Shown piece after piece: positions 1 to 7,562 of a DNA stretch of 64,000 nt. The notes beneath the pieces were generated by a model. It had not been told where the DNA came from, did not search any database, and saw only the letters and a list, made by a program, of their open reading frames with translations. Every line of letters begins with the position of its first letter. Position 1 is the stretch's first letter. Both the position numbers and the translations under genes were made by a program. The DNA comes from Rhodoferax sp. AJA081-3 (lineage in GTDB: Bacteria; Pseudomonadota; Gammaproteobacteria; Burkholderiales; Burkholderiaceae_C), in assembly GCF_017798165.1 (NCBI RefSeq), contig NZ_CP059068.1, forward strand, positions 2,728,001 to 2,792,000, given 5' to 3'.

Positions 1-1
1 T

Positions 2-397
2 TCCCAAGCATTTGAAAACGGGCTCTCCCACATCAATACAGCGACCAAGGGCGTCGGCATCGGTGTCGGCCCCGATGGCATTGGCGTTGGAGTGGGTGGT
101 GCCAAGACATCCGGGACTTCCCAGACGGCCGCATCCCAGCGCGCTGCACCACCGGCCAAGATGAAATACCTCTACCCCCTTATCGGCATCTTCGTGATGG
201 CCCTGGTCGGCGTGCTGGTGGCCGGCATCATCTGGAAGCCCTTGGGTTTCTTCGCACAACTGTTCTGGGTCGTAGGTTCCATTGCCTACATCTACCGTGC
301 CTACCAGTTCAACGCAAAGACCTGGCCCCTACTATTCCAGGATTGGCAAAACACTTACGTATGCAAGAGGTGCGACCACGCCTTTCTAGTGAACTGA
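2..397 (+). CDS. C-terminal part of an unknown membrane protein (truncated by window edge)
   Basis: The frame is open from base 2 to a TGA at 395-397, so this is the end of a gene entering from the left; the GTG at 92 is probably internal. The visible 131 residues start with a Gly/Val-rich stretch, then a Ser/Ala/Thr-rich linker, then two hydrophobic segments (one beginning YLYPLIGIFVMALVG, one beginning FFAQLFWVVGSIAY), and end in a short Cys-x-x-Cys tail (VCKRCDHAF) that could be a minimal zinc ribbon or redox pair. I do not recognise the family. It belongs to the accessory block left of the tRNA. Confidence 0.55.
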   Translation, partial: SQAFENGLSHINTATKGVGIGVGPDGIGVGVGGAKTSGTSQTAASQRAAPPAKMKYLYPLIGIFVMALVGVLVAGIIWKPLGFFAQLFWVVGSIAYIYRAYQFNAKTWPLLFQDWQNTYVCKRCDHAFLVN

Positions 398-771
398 CCC
401 ATATCGGGATTGTTAGCGTGATGGGCCTTGCTATGCCCCACGTTGAGATTGCGTTGTCGAACTGTTCAATCTAAAAACCAAGGGTGCTTTGCCGCTTGCT
501 CATGGCCGCATGTTTGCATGTGTGATTTGCGCCCCACTCTGAGCTCCTACTCATCAAGCCCTGCGCCGATTTGTTGATCCGCGCAGGGCTTGCTGCTGCG
601 CGTTGTCTAAGCAATAGGTGACCGTTTATGGTATCCCTCTAGCCGGCTCGGATTCTCCAGGTGACCATTTGTGGGGAACCCCCATATCGAGGGACTATTG
701 CTTCACACAAAACGCAATCCAGCGTGCTGTGAATGGATGGGTTTAACCATCACGCCTTTTGGAGCAAAACC
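398..771. other. Intergenic stretch with a long inverted repeat and two short direct repeats
   Basis: No convincing gene. It holds a perfect 12-bp inverted repeat (555-566 and 581-592, arms CAAGCCCTGCGC / GCGCAGGGCTTG, 14-nt loop). This would form a strong RNA hairpin, but no T-tract follows, so it is only terminator-like. Two copies of AGGTGACCRTTTRTGG begin at 616 and 659. Their reverse complement resembles the ACCATAA-type repeats at 4983-5188. Confidence 0.5.
555..592. repeat. Perfect 12-bp inverted repeat (hairpin)
   Basis: Arms CAAGCCCTGCGC (555-566) and GCGCAGGGCTTG (581-592) pair perfectly around a 14-nt loop. It lies between the membrane protein and the next gene and may end upstream transcription, although there is no T-run on either side. 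Confidence 0.6.
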
Positions 772-1179
772 ATGAGCGAGCAATCCAAGTCCACAGATGC
801 TGGCAGTGATACACCCATTGCAGAAGTCACTGTCCCAGACGATTTTCCGCGCGATCCATTTCCGGCCGCACTGTCCGGTACCCAGGCCAAGTTCGCAGCA
901 CGTCTGATTGATGGGAGATACGTAGTCGGCCTGACACCGGATGAGCGGGCCGAGCGCTACCTTGGTTGCCTTGACCTGGTCGACCAACTCACCGCCTACG
1001 TCAACAGAAAAGCGCTAGAGAAGCCGGAGCTTACGCAGTCCGTTGTATTGGACAGCCTGGTCAGCCGTATGCCCCATCAGGGATGGAACTTGGGAAATGC
1101 AGAGCTGGCATGGATGGAGAAACATCTGCGAGCCCGGTTCTCGATCGCGACGATCGTTTCTGACTTGCTCGATCTCTGA
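772..1179 (+). CDS. Hypothetical protein of the accessory region
   Basis: 135 residues from ATG 772, chosen over ATG 733 because a GGAG ribosome site lies at 762-765 and the residues between the two starts look non-conserved. The N-terminus is Ser/Thr/Asp-rich and probably disordered. The rest looks helical and soluble, with a Leu/Asp-rich segment (GCLDLVDQLTAYV) and a Trp-containing C-terminal helix. No signal peptide, membrane segment or catalytic motif is visible. It is followed 48 bp later by a HAD hydrolase on the same strand. Function unknown. Confidence 0.6.
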   Translation: MSEQSKSTDAGSDTPIAEVTVPDDFPRDPFPAALSGTQAKFAARLIDGRYVVGLTPDERAERYLGCLDLVDQLTAYVNRKALEKPELTQSVVLDSLVSRMPHQGWNLGNAELAWMEKHLRARFSIATIVSDLLDL

Positions 1180-1227
1180 CCCAACGCCGAGCCGGCGAAG
1201 TCCCACCCATCTCTCCTTGGAGCGCGT

Positions 1228-1836
1228 ATGCAAAATCGAATCATCGCCTTGGACGCAGACGGCGTCCTGCTGGACTACAACCTAGGGTACGCCGCCGCCT
1301 GGAAGCGAGCTTTCGGCATCTATCCAAAAGAAGTAGACCCAAATGCCTATTGGGCACAGGACCGCTGGGATGTCGAGCAACTGGATGGCGATCGGCTTGA
1401 ACACTTTCGGGCGAGCTTTGATGAAACGTTCTGGGAGTCCCTATATGCATTGCCCGGCGCCATCCAGGCTTGCAAGGATTTGAAGTCCGCCGGATACCTC
1501 TTGGTTTGTGTCACTGCTCTAACAGGACGGTTCGTCGCGGCGCGTAAGCGCAACCTCCAGCAACTGGGATTCCCAATCGAAACTGTCATTGCAACCGGTA
1601 AATACGCTGAGGGCAAGAGTCCCAAGGCTGTTGCCCTGAATCTCCTAAGCCCAGCAGTATTTGTGGACGACTACTTGCCTTACATGGCCGGCGTGCGTCC
1701 TGGCATTCACCGGGCGCTCATCACCCGCGATCCCAACGGCTCGCCGAATGCCGGTGCGGCTTTGCAATCCGTCGCGTCCAAACACAACAACCTTAGAGAA
1801 TTCAGCGACTGGTGGTTGTCGACTGCGACGGTTTAG
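1228..1836 (+). CDS. HAD-superfamily hydrolase
   Basis: 202 residues, cytoplasmic. HAD motif I is at the N-terminus (ALDADGVLLDY; the first Asp is the nucleophile, the second the acid/base). Motif II is the Thr in VTAL near residue 95, a Lys in the GKSPK region fits motif III, and VDDY is the motif IV acidic pair that binds Mg2+. A small helical cap lies between motifs I and II. Members hydrolyse phosphate esters and the substrate cannot be told from sequence. The start has a GGAG site (1218-1221) close upstream. Its place among hypothetical genes beside a tRNA suggests it is cargo of an island. Confidence 0.8.
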   Translation: MQNRIIALDADGVLLDYNLGYAAAWKRAFGIYPKEVDPNAYWAQDRWDVEQLDGDRLEHFRASFDETFWESLYALPGAIQACKDLKSAGYLLVCVTALTGRFVAARKRNLQQLGFPIETVIATGKYAEGKSPKAVALNLLSPAVFVDDYLPYMAGVRPGIHRALITRDPNGSPNAGAALQSVASKHNNLREFSDWWLSTATV

Positions 1837-1877
1837 AGACGAATTGCCAATACAACCCTGCTTAGAAACTACTCACC

Positions 1878-2921
1878 ATGAATGAACGCAAAGTCTCGAT
1901 GCCACGGCTGTCCCTTTGGCTGGTGCGCCTGATTGCTAGCGACCAGGTGCAAAGGCGCATGGTGCTGGACCCCATGCTCTTCGCCAGCTGGTATGCCATG
2001 GGATCAGACCTGTTGGACTGGCCGGAAGCGGCCCAAGCCATACAACTGGACCAGCGCGCCAGAAAACTCTCCCTGGAACGCGCCCTGAGACTATTGGGCC
2101 AACTGGGCAAGGGAAACGCAAGCACCCATGCCAGCCTCCAGGAGGCAAGGCTGCTGGTGGAAGGTTATGCCCTGCACGACTGGGCAACGTCCAACTGGAG
2201 AGAGTTCACCGAGCTGGCAAGTAATCGCGCCGCCCAGCTCGGCTCCTCCTTCGAGGACTTGTTGAAGAAATTTGAGGACTCCACGACCTTGCGCATGACA
2301 GAGCTTTGCAAGGTGCTCAACCTCACTGCGGTCGAGGAGAAGGTACTGGTGCTGGCCTTCACCTGCGCCATTTACAGCGACTTTGGTGCTTTCCTGGTCC
2401 AGTTGATGAAGGAGCGTCGCTCGAACATGGCCCAAACATGGTGTGCCATGCTGGACTGCTCCGAAGAAGAGTTGCGCATGGCACTGTCAAACGCCGGAAT
2501 CCTGCGCACCAGCCGGATTCTCCGGGGCCAAGGAAAGGACAACCAACTACCCAGGGTCTCCGACTTCTGGGTGGAACTCCTGACGGACCCTCTGGAAAGC
2601 GTGTTCGACAGCCTGTTGAAACCTATGGTTACCGCTCCGGGTGCTGGCATACCGGCCCGCATGGCACCAGAAGACTTCCAACTGGCGGTAGACATCCTGC
2701 GCAATGGAGCAGAGAAGGACACCCTGGGTGTCAATCTCCTGCTGTACGGTGCCCATTCCATTGAAAAGCGCTCCCTGCTGGGTGAGCTGCTGGGCCAGGC
2801 CCAGCTGGTCGGATACGTGTTCCAGGACTTTGACAATGCCTACGGGGAATTGCCATGCATAGCCTTTGTGGCACAGCGCGTTCTCTGTATGGTCGCTTTG
2901 GACCCGGCGCTGTCCTGGTGA
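1878..2921 (+). CDS. AAA+ ATPase, N-terminal fragment (frame broken near 2886)
   Basis: 347 residues: a helical N-terminal region of about 250 residues, then the start of a degenerate AAA+ module with a Walker-A-like loop (NLLLYGAHSIEKRS) that has lost its GKT. The homology-like sequence stops at about base 2885 (FVAQRVL) and continues in the -1 frame as YGRFGPGAVLVIEKPGD in the overlapping ORF from 2855. The 67-bp overlap and the split inside a domain suggest one ancestral gene of about 755 codons interrupted by a small indel. The last dozen residues in this frame are then out-of-frame sequence. It could also be a sequencing error. Confidence 0.6.
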   Translation: MNERKVSMPRLSLWLVRLIASDQVQRRMVLDPMLFASWYAMGSDLLDWPEAAQAIQLDQRARKLSLERALRLLGQLGKGNASTHASLQEARLLVEGYALHDWATSNWREFTELASNRAAQLGSSFEDLLKKFEDSTTLRMTELCKVLNLTAVEEKVLVLAFTCAIYSDFGAFLVQLMKERRSNMAQTWCAMLDCSEEELRMALSNAGILRTSRILRGQGKDNQLPRVSDFWVELLTDPLESVFDSLLKPMVTAPGAGIPARMAPEDFQLAVDILRNGAEKDTLGVNLLLYGAHSIEKRSLLGELLGQAQLVGYVFQDFDNAYGELPCIAFVAQRVLCMVALDPALSW

Positions 2922-4150
2922 TCGAGAAACCCGGGGATGTCCTGGAACGCAGGCCGTCAGAGTTCCTACGAAACATCCTGGGCATCGAACTCGACAGTAG
3001 CCATATCGCACCCTTGGACCAGCTTCTGCTGGATACCAATCCGGCCCCCACGGTCTGGACCGGACCCGGATCCGACAGCCTGGTGGACGAATGTGTGGCG
3101 CGCTTTGTCTTCCACGCAGCACTGATGAAGGCCGGCAGGGAGGAGCGGCGTACCCAGATGGAAAACCTGGTGACCGACCTCAAGCTCTACAAGGCCACCA
3201 AGGCCGACATCCTGGCGCTGGAAGACGTGTCTGCCAAGCAGATAGAGGCGGCAGTGCGTGCCTCCAAACTCAGCGGCGCCGCCAACAAACGAGAGCGAGA
3301 AAACGCCATGGTGCGGGCCGTGCGGCGCTCGCTGGCCGCCATGCAGCGGGACACCTTGCCCAAGGCAAAGGAATGCGTGACCGAATACTCACTTGAATAC
3401 ATCAACCATGCCGGGAGATTCGGGCCAGCCCAGATTCTGCAGGCTCTCAAACTCCGGCCCAAAGGCTCCTTGTGTCTCTATGGTCCACCGGGCACGGGGA
3501 AGACGCAATTTGTGGAGTACCTGGCGCAGCAAATGGGCAAACGCCTGATCAGCAAGCGCGCTTCCGATTTGCTGTCCAAATGGTTGGGTGACAACGAACG
3601 GAACCTGGCTGCCATGTTCCAGGAGGCCGAAGAGGAAGAAGCCATCCTTTTCCTGGACGAGGGGGACAGTTTCCTGCGTGACCGTAGTCTGGCCAACCAC
3701 TCCTGGGAAGTGACCACGGTCAACGAGCTGCTGCAGGGCATGGAGCGTTTCCCGGGGGTATTCATAGTGGCGACCAATCTGTTCCGCGGACTGGACACGG
3801 CCGCATTGCGTCGGTTCACCTTCAAGCTGGAGATGAGGGCCTTGAGCCCTGAGCAGCGCTGGAGCATGTTTGTCAGCGAGACCGGCATCAAGAAAACCCT
3901 GGCCGAGATAGCGAGGACCCAGAAGGACAGTTGGAAGGCAGACCTGTACCAAATGCACCAGCTTGCTGCTGGGGACTTTGCCACGGTCAAACGGCAGTGC
4001 ATCCTGCTGGGTGAGACCTTGTCACCCGATCAGTGGATTGAGCAGTTGCAGATCGAGTGTGACATCAAGCGCGAGTCGCAGACGCGAGAAGCCTCGGAGA
4101 CCGCGCCGCCGCCAGCGGGTGCAAAGACTCCCGCCAAGCTGGTCCATTGA
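2855..4150 (+). CDS. AAA+ ATPase, C-terminal fragment with intact ATPase module
   Basis: Open frame of 431 codons; the meaningful sequence starts around 2888. It carries the rest of a degenerate first AAA+ module, a coiled/helical linker, and a canonical second module: Walker A LYGPPGTGKT (about residues 209-218), Walker B ILFLDEGDS, sensor 1 IVATN, and an Arg pair in ALRRF. This ClpX/CDC48-like arrangement of a dead and a live module is typical of AAA proteins in mobile regions. No good ribosome site precedes ATG 2855, so independent translation is doubtful. The partner and substrate are unknown. Confidence 0.65.
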   Translation: MHSLCGTARSLYGRFGPGAVLVIEKPGDVLERRPSEFLRNILGIELDSSHIAPLDQLLLDTNPAPTVWTGPGSDSLVDECVARFVFHAALMKAGREERRTQMENLVTDLKLYKATKADILALEDVSAKQIEAAVRASKLSGAANKRERENAMVRAVRRSLAAMQRDTLPKAKECVTEYSLEYINHAGRFGPAQILQALKLRPKGSLCLYGPPGTGKTQFVEYLAQQMGKRLISKRASDLLSKWLGDNERNLAAMFQEAEEEEAILFLDEGDSFLRDRSLANHSWEVTTVNELLQGMERFPGVFIVATNLFRGLDTAALRRFTFKLEMRALSPEQRWSMFVSETGIKKTLAEIARTQKDSWKADLYQMHQLAAGDFATVKRQCILLGETLSPDQWIEQLQIECDIKRESQTREASETAPPPAGAKTPAKLVH

Positions 4151-4166
4151 AGAATCGGAGCCAACC

Positions 4167-4454
4167 ATGACTGCCAAGTGCCTAAAGCGCATGCGTCCCG
4201 CAAATTGGTCAACGACGGTCGATAGCCGCCTGCGCGTGGCCATTCCACCTGGCGCAACACCTTGGAAGGTTGGACAACGCGTGTACTGGCTGTTTCACCC
4301 GGATCGGCCTGGCTCTGCCGTCGTTTCGGTCAACCCGCGCGGCACGCTGCGCAGTGGCCATTACGTTTCCACGGCGGTTCAGCGTACTCGCTTGCGCGGA
4401 CAAAAGTGGTCAGGTGCAAAAAGGGTCAAGTCCAGGACTTACCTTTCCGTCTGA
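4167..4454 (+). CDS. Small basic hypothetical protein
   Basis: 95 residues from ATG 4167, with CGGAG at 4156-4160. It is very basic (many Arg/Lys) with a central motif WKVGQRVYWLFHPDRPG, which may form a small beta-barrel, but I do not recognise the family. It starts 17 bp after the ATPase stop, so it is probably cotranscribed with it. Confidence 0.5.
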   Translation: MTAKCLKRMRPANWSTTVDSRLRVAIPPGATPWKVGQRVYWLFHPDRPGSAVVSVNPRGTLRSGHYVSTAVQRTRLRGQKWSGAKRVKSRTYLSV

Positions 4455-4507
4455 GGCATGTGCGCGTCAACGGGGGCTCCTCCCCTGAGCATTGAGGAGA
4501 TGAAGCC

Positions 4508-4831
4508 ATGAGCCGAAGCAGAAGGAAGACGCCTATCTTCGGTATGACAGGTGCGAAGTCCGAGAGGCGGGACAAACAGACCTGGCACTCGCGCATGCGT
4601 TCCCTGGTAAGGACGGTCTTGACGGCGATACCGCTCGCGCAATTGGATGGGTATGTAGCCCCAATTGAAAATGAAGTCGGCAGTGTTTGGGAAATGGCCA
4701 AGGACGGAAAACACTACTTCCGCTCAGACCGGCAGGATGCTGTAGCAACCAGATTCTCCAGAAAGGGCAAGACGGCCATTGAGCGGCAATCGTTGAAGAT
4801 CAGGTTGCTCAGGAAGTGGGCAACCAAATAA
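4508..4831 (+). CDS. Small basic hypothetical protein, element-associated type
   Basis: 107 residues with a good ribosome site (GAGGAG, 4494-4499). The N-terminus is strongly basic (SRSRRKTPIFG), a style often seen in phage or island proteins that contact nucleic acid. The rest is polar with no membrane segment. It is the last gene before the repeat cluster and the tRNA. Function unknown. Confidence 0.5.
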   Translation: MSRSRRKTPIFGMTGAKSERRDKQTWHSRMRSLVRTVLTAIPLAQLDGYVAPIENEVGSVWEMAKDGKHYFRSDRQDAVATRFSRKGKTAIERQSLKIRLLRKWATK

Positions 4832-5223
4832 CGCACGTTGGTGGGTTCAAAAAAGTGACCGCCAAAAATTGGAAATCACTGCTTGGCGAACCACTTCACT
4901 CGGACTGTGGGAAGTCCAACTGGATGGCGCTATCGTCCAAAAGGAGTCTGCTTGTCAGGGATCAAAAACCGTGTCCGAGCAATGAACCATAAGCGTTCCG
5001 CGCTGAACCATAACCGCTCCGCCCCTGCCGTCAGCATTTGACAGAAACTGCGTCAAATATGCGGAATTGCGCAAGCAATCGCCGTAGTCATGCAACTGCA
5101 TGCACGGGATTGCGTCTTTGTGAGTGAAGCATAACCATGCCGCACTCAAAATGAAGCATAACCGTTCCGAAACGGCAAGGTTATGGGTGTAGGGACAATG
5201 TGACACGTTGAGAAGTGTCAAAT
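4832..5223. repeat. Repeat cluster between the accessory genes and the tRNA
   Basis: No gene seen. Four 18-bp direct repeats of the form TGAASCATAAsCrttCCG lie at 4983-5000, 5004-5021, 5125-5142 and 5152-5169, arranged as two pairs. A fifth, inverted copy (about 5174-5188) pairs with the fourth to give a palindrome CATAACC...GGTTATG. Between the pairs is a 7-bp inverted repeat ATTTGAC/GTCAAAT (5036-5042, 5052-5058). This resembles arm-type protein-binding sites at an integration end or a transposon end. Confidence 0.55.
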
Positions 5224-5299
5224 TGGTGCGGCTGGCGGGGATCGAACCCACGACCCTTGGCTTCGGAGGCCAATACTCTATCCACTGAGCTACAGCCGC
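5224..5299 (-). tRNA. tRNA-Arg (anticodon CCG)
   Basis: On the minus strand the sequence folds as a cloverleaf: acceptor stem GCGGCTG paired with CAGCCGC, D-arm AGCTCAGTGGATAGAGT, anticodon stem TTGGC/GCCAA around loop CTCCGAA (anticodon CCG), T-arm GTGGGTTCGATCCC, discriminator A and encoded CCA (complement of 5224-5226). The 3' end faces the accessory region, which fits use of this tRNA as an integration site. Confidence 0.95.
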
Positions 5300-5362
5300 A
5301 CGGCTGAATCAAACAACACCCGGTATTTTCGCACATCGCCAACCGGTTCCTCGCGCCGTCGA

Positions 5363-6574
5363 CTAGGGCCTGACGGTGTTGACCTGCAATGCAATGCCGT
5401 TTGCCCCCACTTTGACGGTCTGCACCGCTGAAACCAGGTCACCCGGCTCGGCCTGGGCCATGCCCGATTTGGAAATACGGGCCTCGATTTCTACCGTGCT
5501 CGCACCCGAGATACGCGCCTGCGGGCTCATGGCCAACGAGTCATCCAGCGTGAATTTCAGCGGTAGACTGGTCGCAGGGGCACGCAAGACAGCCACCGGC
5601 ATACGGGTGCCCGGCACGCGGGCGATCACCATCACCGTGTCACCGGGTGCGGCCTTGGCTTTTAACGCGGGGTCCAGCTCCACCACGCCGCTGACACTGC
5701 CCGTCGGCGCGGCAGGCTGGGCTGGTGAGGCCGCTGGCTGGGGCGCCACCTTGCCGGTTGCAGCATAGGCAGCTTCGATGGCCTGCTGCAGCATGCGGGC
5801 GTCGTCAGAGCCGGGTTCGACCTGGGGCACCAGGCGCTCCCAGATACGCAGCGCCACATCAAACTGGTTAGCGCGAAACGCCGCAGTGCCGGACAACCAC
5901 AGTGCCATGGCGTTTTGGGGATCAACCCGCAGCGCTTTTTCCAACAATTGCGCCGGTTTGCCAGAAAAGTTTCCGTTTGCATTGGTGGCGGCCACGTCGG
6001 CGTAGATGGCCAGCAGCTGCGCATCGTTGTCCAGGAAGGCGCCTGCGCGCACAAACGCCTGCTCAGCCTCCGCATTGCGGCCCAACATCTTGTACGAGCG
6101 CGCCAGCATGGTCCAACCCTGCAGGTTGTCGGGGTCTGTCTCAAGCTTCATCGCCAAATTGGCGACCAAGCGATCCATGTCTTGCGGTGTGGCAGCGCGT
6201 TGTGGGCCATTGTCCGGGTCCAGTGTGGCCGGACTACCCAGCAACAGGTAAAGCGCCGCGGCTGCGATGGGTAGCAGCAGGCCCACAACCAGCATGGTTT
6301 TCTTGGGGGTGCGCACGGTCGCGGTGTCGTCCGCGTCCTGGGTGTCGTCAATGACGCGGCGTTGCAGTTCGGCGCGGGCCTGCTGGTAGTCTGCCTCTGC
6401 AATCATGTTGTCCGTGCGGTCACTCTCCAGCCGAACGGCCTGGTCACGGTAAATGGCGGCGTTGAGCTGGCGGCGAGACACCTGCGCGCCGGATTTCTTC
6501 CACCAAAACGGCCTGAACAACAGGGCCAGGACCAGCACCAATGCCAGTGCCCCGGCAACCAAAAAACCTGTCAT
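5363..6574 (-). CDS. ccmI: Cytochrome c maturation protein CcmI (CycH)
   Basis: 403 residues from ATG 6574, which overlaps the ccmH stop as ATGA; earlier starts would lie inside ccmH. Two hydrophobic segments (about residues 3-22 and 93-113) flank a cytoplasmic helical loop, as in CcmI-1. The rest is periplasmic, with TPR-like helices (for example GWTMLARSYKMLGRNAEAEQ) and a C-terminal beta-rich domain. CcmI binds apocytochrome c and delivers it to the CcmF/CcmH haem ligation complex. It is the last gene of the ccm operon. Confidence 0.9.
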   Translation of the reverse strand: MTGFLVAGALALVLVLALLFRPFWWKKSGAQVSRRQLNAAIYRDQAVRLESDRTDNMIAEADYQQARAELQRRVIDDTQDADDTATVRTPKKTMLVVGLLLPIAAAALYLLLGSPATLDPDNGPQRAATPQDMDRLVANLAMKLETDPDNLQGWTMLARSYKMLGRNAEAEQAFVRAGAFLDNDAQLLAIYADVAATNANGNFSGKPAQLLEKALRVDPQNAMALWLSGTAAFRANQFDVALRIWERLVPQVEPGSDDARMLQQAIEAAYAATGKVAPQPAASPAQPAAPTGSVSGVVELDPALKAKAAPGDTVMVIARVPGTRMPVAVLRAPATSLPLKFTLDDSLAMSPQARISGASTVEIEARISKSGMAQAEPGDLVSAVQTVKVGANGIALQVNTVRP

Positions 6575-7035
6575 TTCTCGCCTTCCTTTAGCAGCGCTTC
6601 GGCGCGCTTGCTTTCTTCTTCTGTCAATCCGGTACTGGCTGCCACCTCGGAATTGCGCCGCCGCAAATACACAAACAGGGCCACCAGCCCCGCCAGCATC
6701 AAGCCGAAGGGGCCTAGCCACAACAACCAGGTGCTGGGCTTCACCGGTGGGCGGTAGAGCACAAAGTCACCATAACGGCTGACCATGAATTCGCGGATCT
6801 CGGCATCGGTCTTGCCCTGCTTGATCAGGTTGCGCAGTTCGCGGCGCAGGTCCATGGCCAGATCGGCGCGGGAGCCCGCCAGGGATTCGTTTTGGCACAC
6901 CAGGCACCGCAGCTCTTCCGAGATGGCGATCAGCCGCTGCTCCACCACCGGGTCTTCAGCCAGCAGGACCGCGTCCTTGGCAAAGACACCGGTGCACGCC
7001 ACCAGCAACAACACCCATGCGTAGAAATATTTCAC
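6571..7035 (-). CDS. ccmH: Cytochrome c maturation thioreductase CcmH
   Basis: 154 residues with an N-terminal signal/anchor, the diagnostic LRCLVCQN motif (CxxC, about residues 43-50) that reduces the haem-binding cysteines of apocytochrome c, and a C-terminal transmembrane segment (WLLWLGPFGLMLAGLVALFVYL). It is periplasmic and membrane-anchored. Both ends overlap neighbours by 4 bp (ccmG upstream, ccmI downstream), which implies translational coupling. Confidence 0.95.
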   Translation of the reverse strand: MKYFYAWVLLLVACTGVFAKDAVLLAEDPVVEQRLIAISEELRCLVCQNESLAGSRADLAMDLRRELRNLIKQGKTDAEIREFMVSRYGDFVLYRPPVKPSTWLLWLGPFGLMLAGLVALFVYLRRRNSEVAASTGLTEEESKRAEALLKEGEK

Positions 7036-7562
7036 GATTTCTTCAACTCGTTGATGAGGGGAATGATGGTGTCACGCATCGCCTCAGCCGTGATCGGGCC
7101 GATGTGTTTGTAGCGGATGACACCGGCCTTGTCGATGACATAACTCTCGGGCACGCCATACACCCCGTAGTCGATGCCGACCCGGCCGTCTGCATCAAAC
7201 ACGGTGATGTCATACGGGTTGCCCGTGCGTTTGAGAACACCCAGTGCGTCTTTGCGCTGGTCTTTATAGTCCAGCCCAATCAGCGGGGCCACCTTGGCAC
7301 GCGCAAACTCCATCAGCACCGGGTGCTCCTGGCGGCAGGCCACACACCAGGAGGCCCACACGTTGAACAGCCAGACCTTGCCTTTCATGTCCTCGGGCGA
7401 GAACTGTGCCTCGGGCTGCTCCAGTTGCGCAACCTTGAAAGCCGGGGCCGGTTTGTTGACCAGGGGCGAGGGCACCTCACGCGGGTCCAGCCCCAGGCCT
7501 ACGGCTAAAAAGCCCACGAGCACCGCAAACAAGGCCAGCGGAATCAGTGTTTTTGCATTCAT
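7032..7562 (-). CDS. ccmG: Thiol:disulfide interchange protein CcmG/DsbE
   Basis: 176 residues from ATG 7562, which overlaps the ccmF stop; longer versions of the frame lie within ccmF. An N-terminal membrane anchor is followed by a thioredoxin-fold domain with active site WASWCVACRQEH and a cis-Pro in YGVPESYV. It keeps the CXXCH cysteines of apocytochrome c reduced in the periplasm, acting with CcmH. Confidence 0.95.
   Translation of the reverse strand: MNAKTLIPLALFAVLVGFLAVGLGLDPREVPSPLVNKPAPAFKVAQLEQPEAQFSPEDMKGKVWLFNVWASWCVACRQEHPVLMEFARAKVAPLIGLDYKDQRKDALGVLKRTGNPYDITVFDADGRVGIDYGVYGVPESYVIDKAGVIRYKHIGPITAEAMRDTIIPLINELKKS

Noticed and set aside
2855..2921. Programmed -1 frameshifting in the AAA+ gene
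   Set aside because: No slippery heptamer of the X-XXY-YYZ type and no strong downstream structure at the junction; a simple indel is more likely.
4988..5188. Plasmid replication origin (iterons)
   Set aside because: No replication initiator gene nearby, and the position against a tRNA 3' end fits an integration boundary better.
1..5223. Integrase or transposase in the accessory region
   Set aside because: None of the visible genes has tyrosine-recombinase, serine-recombinase or DDE features; if present, it lies outside the window.
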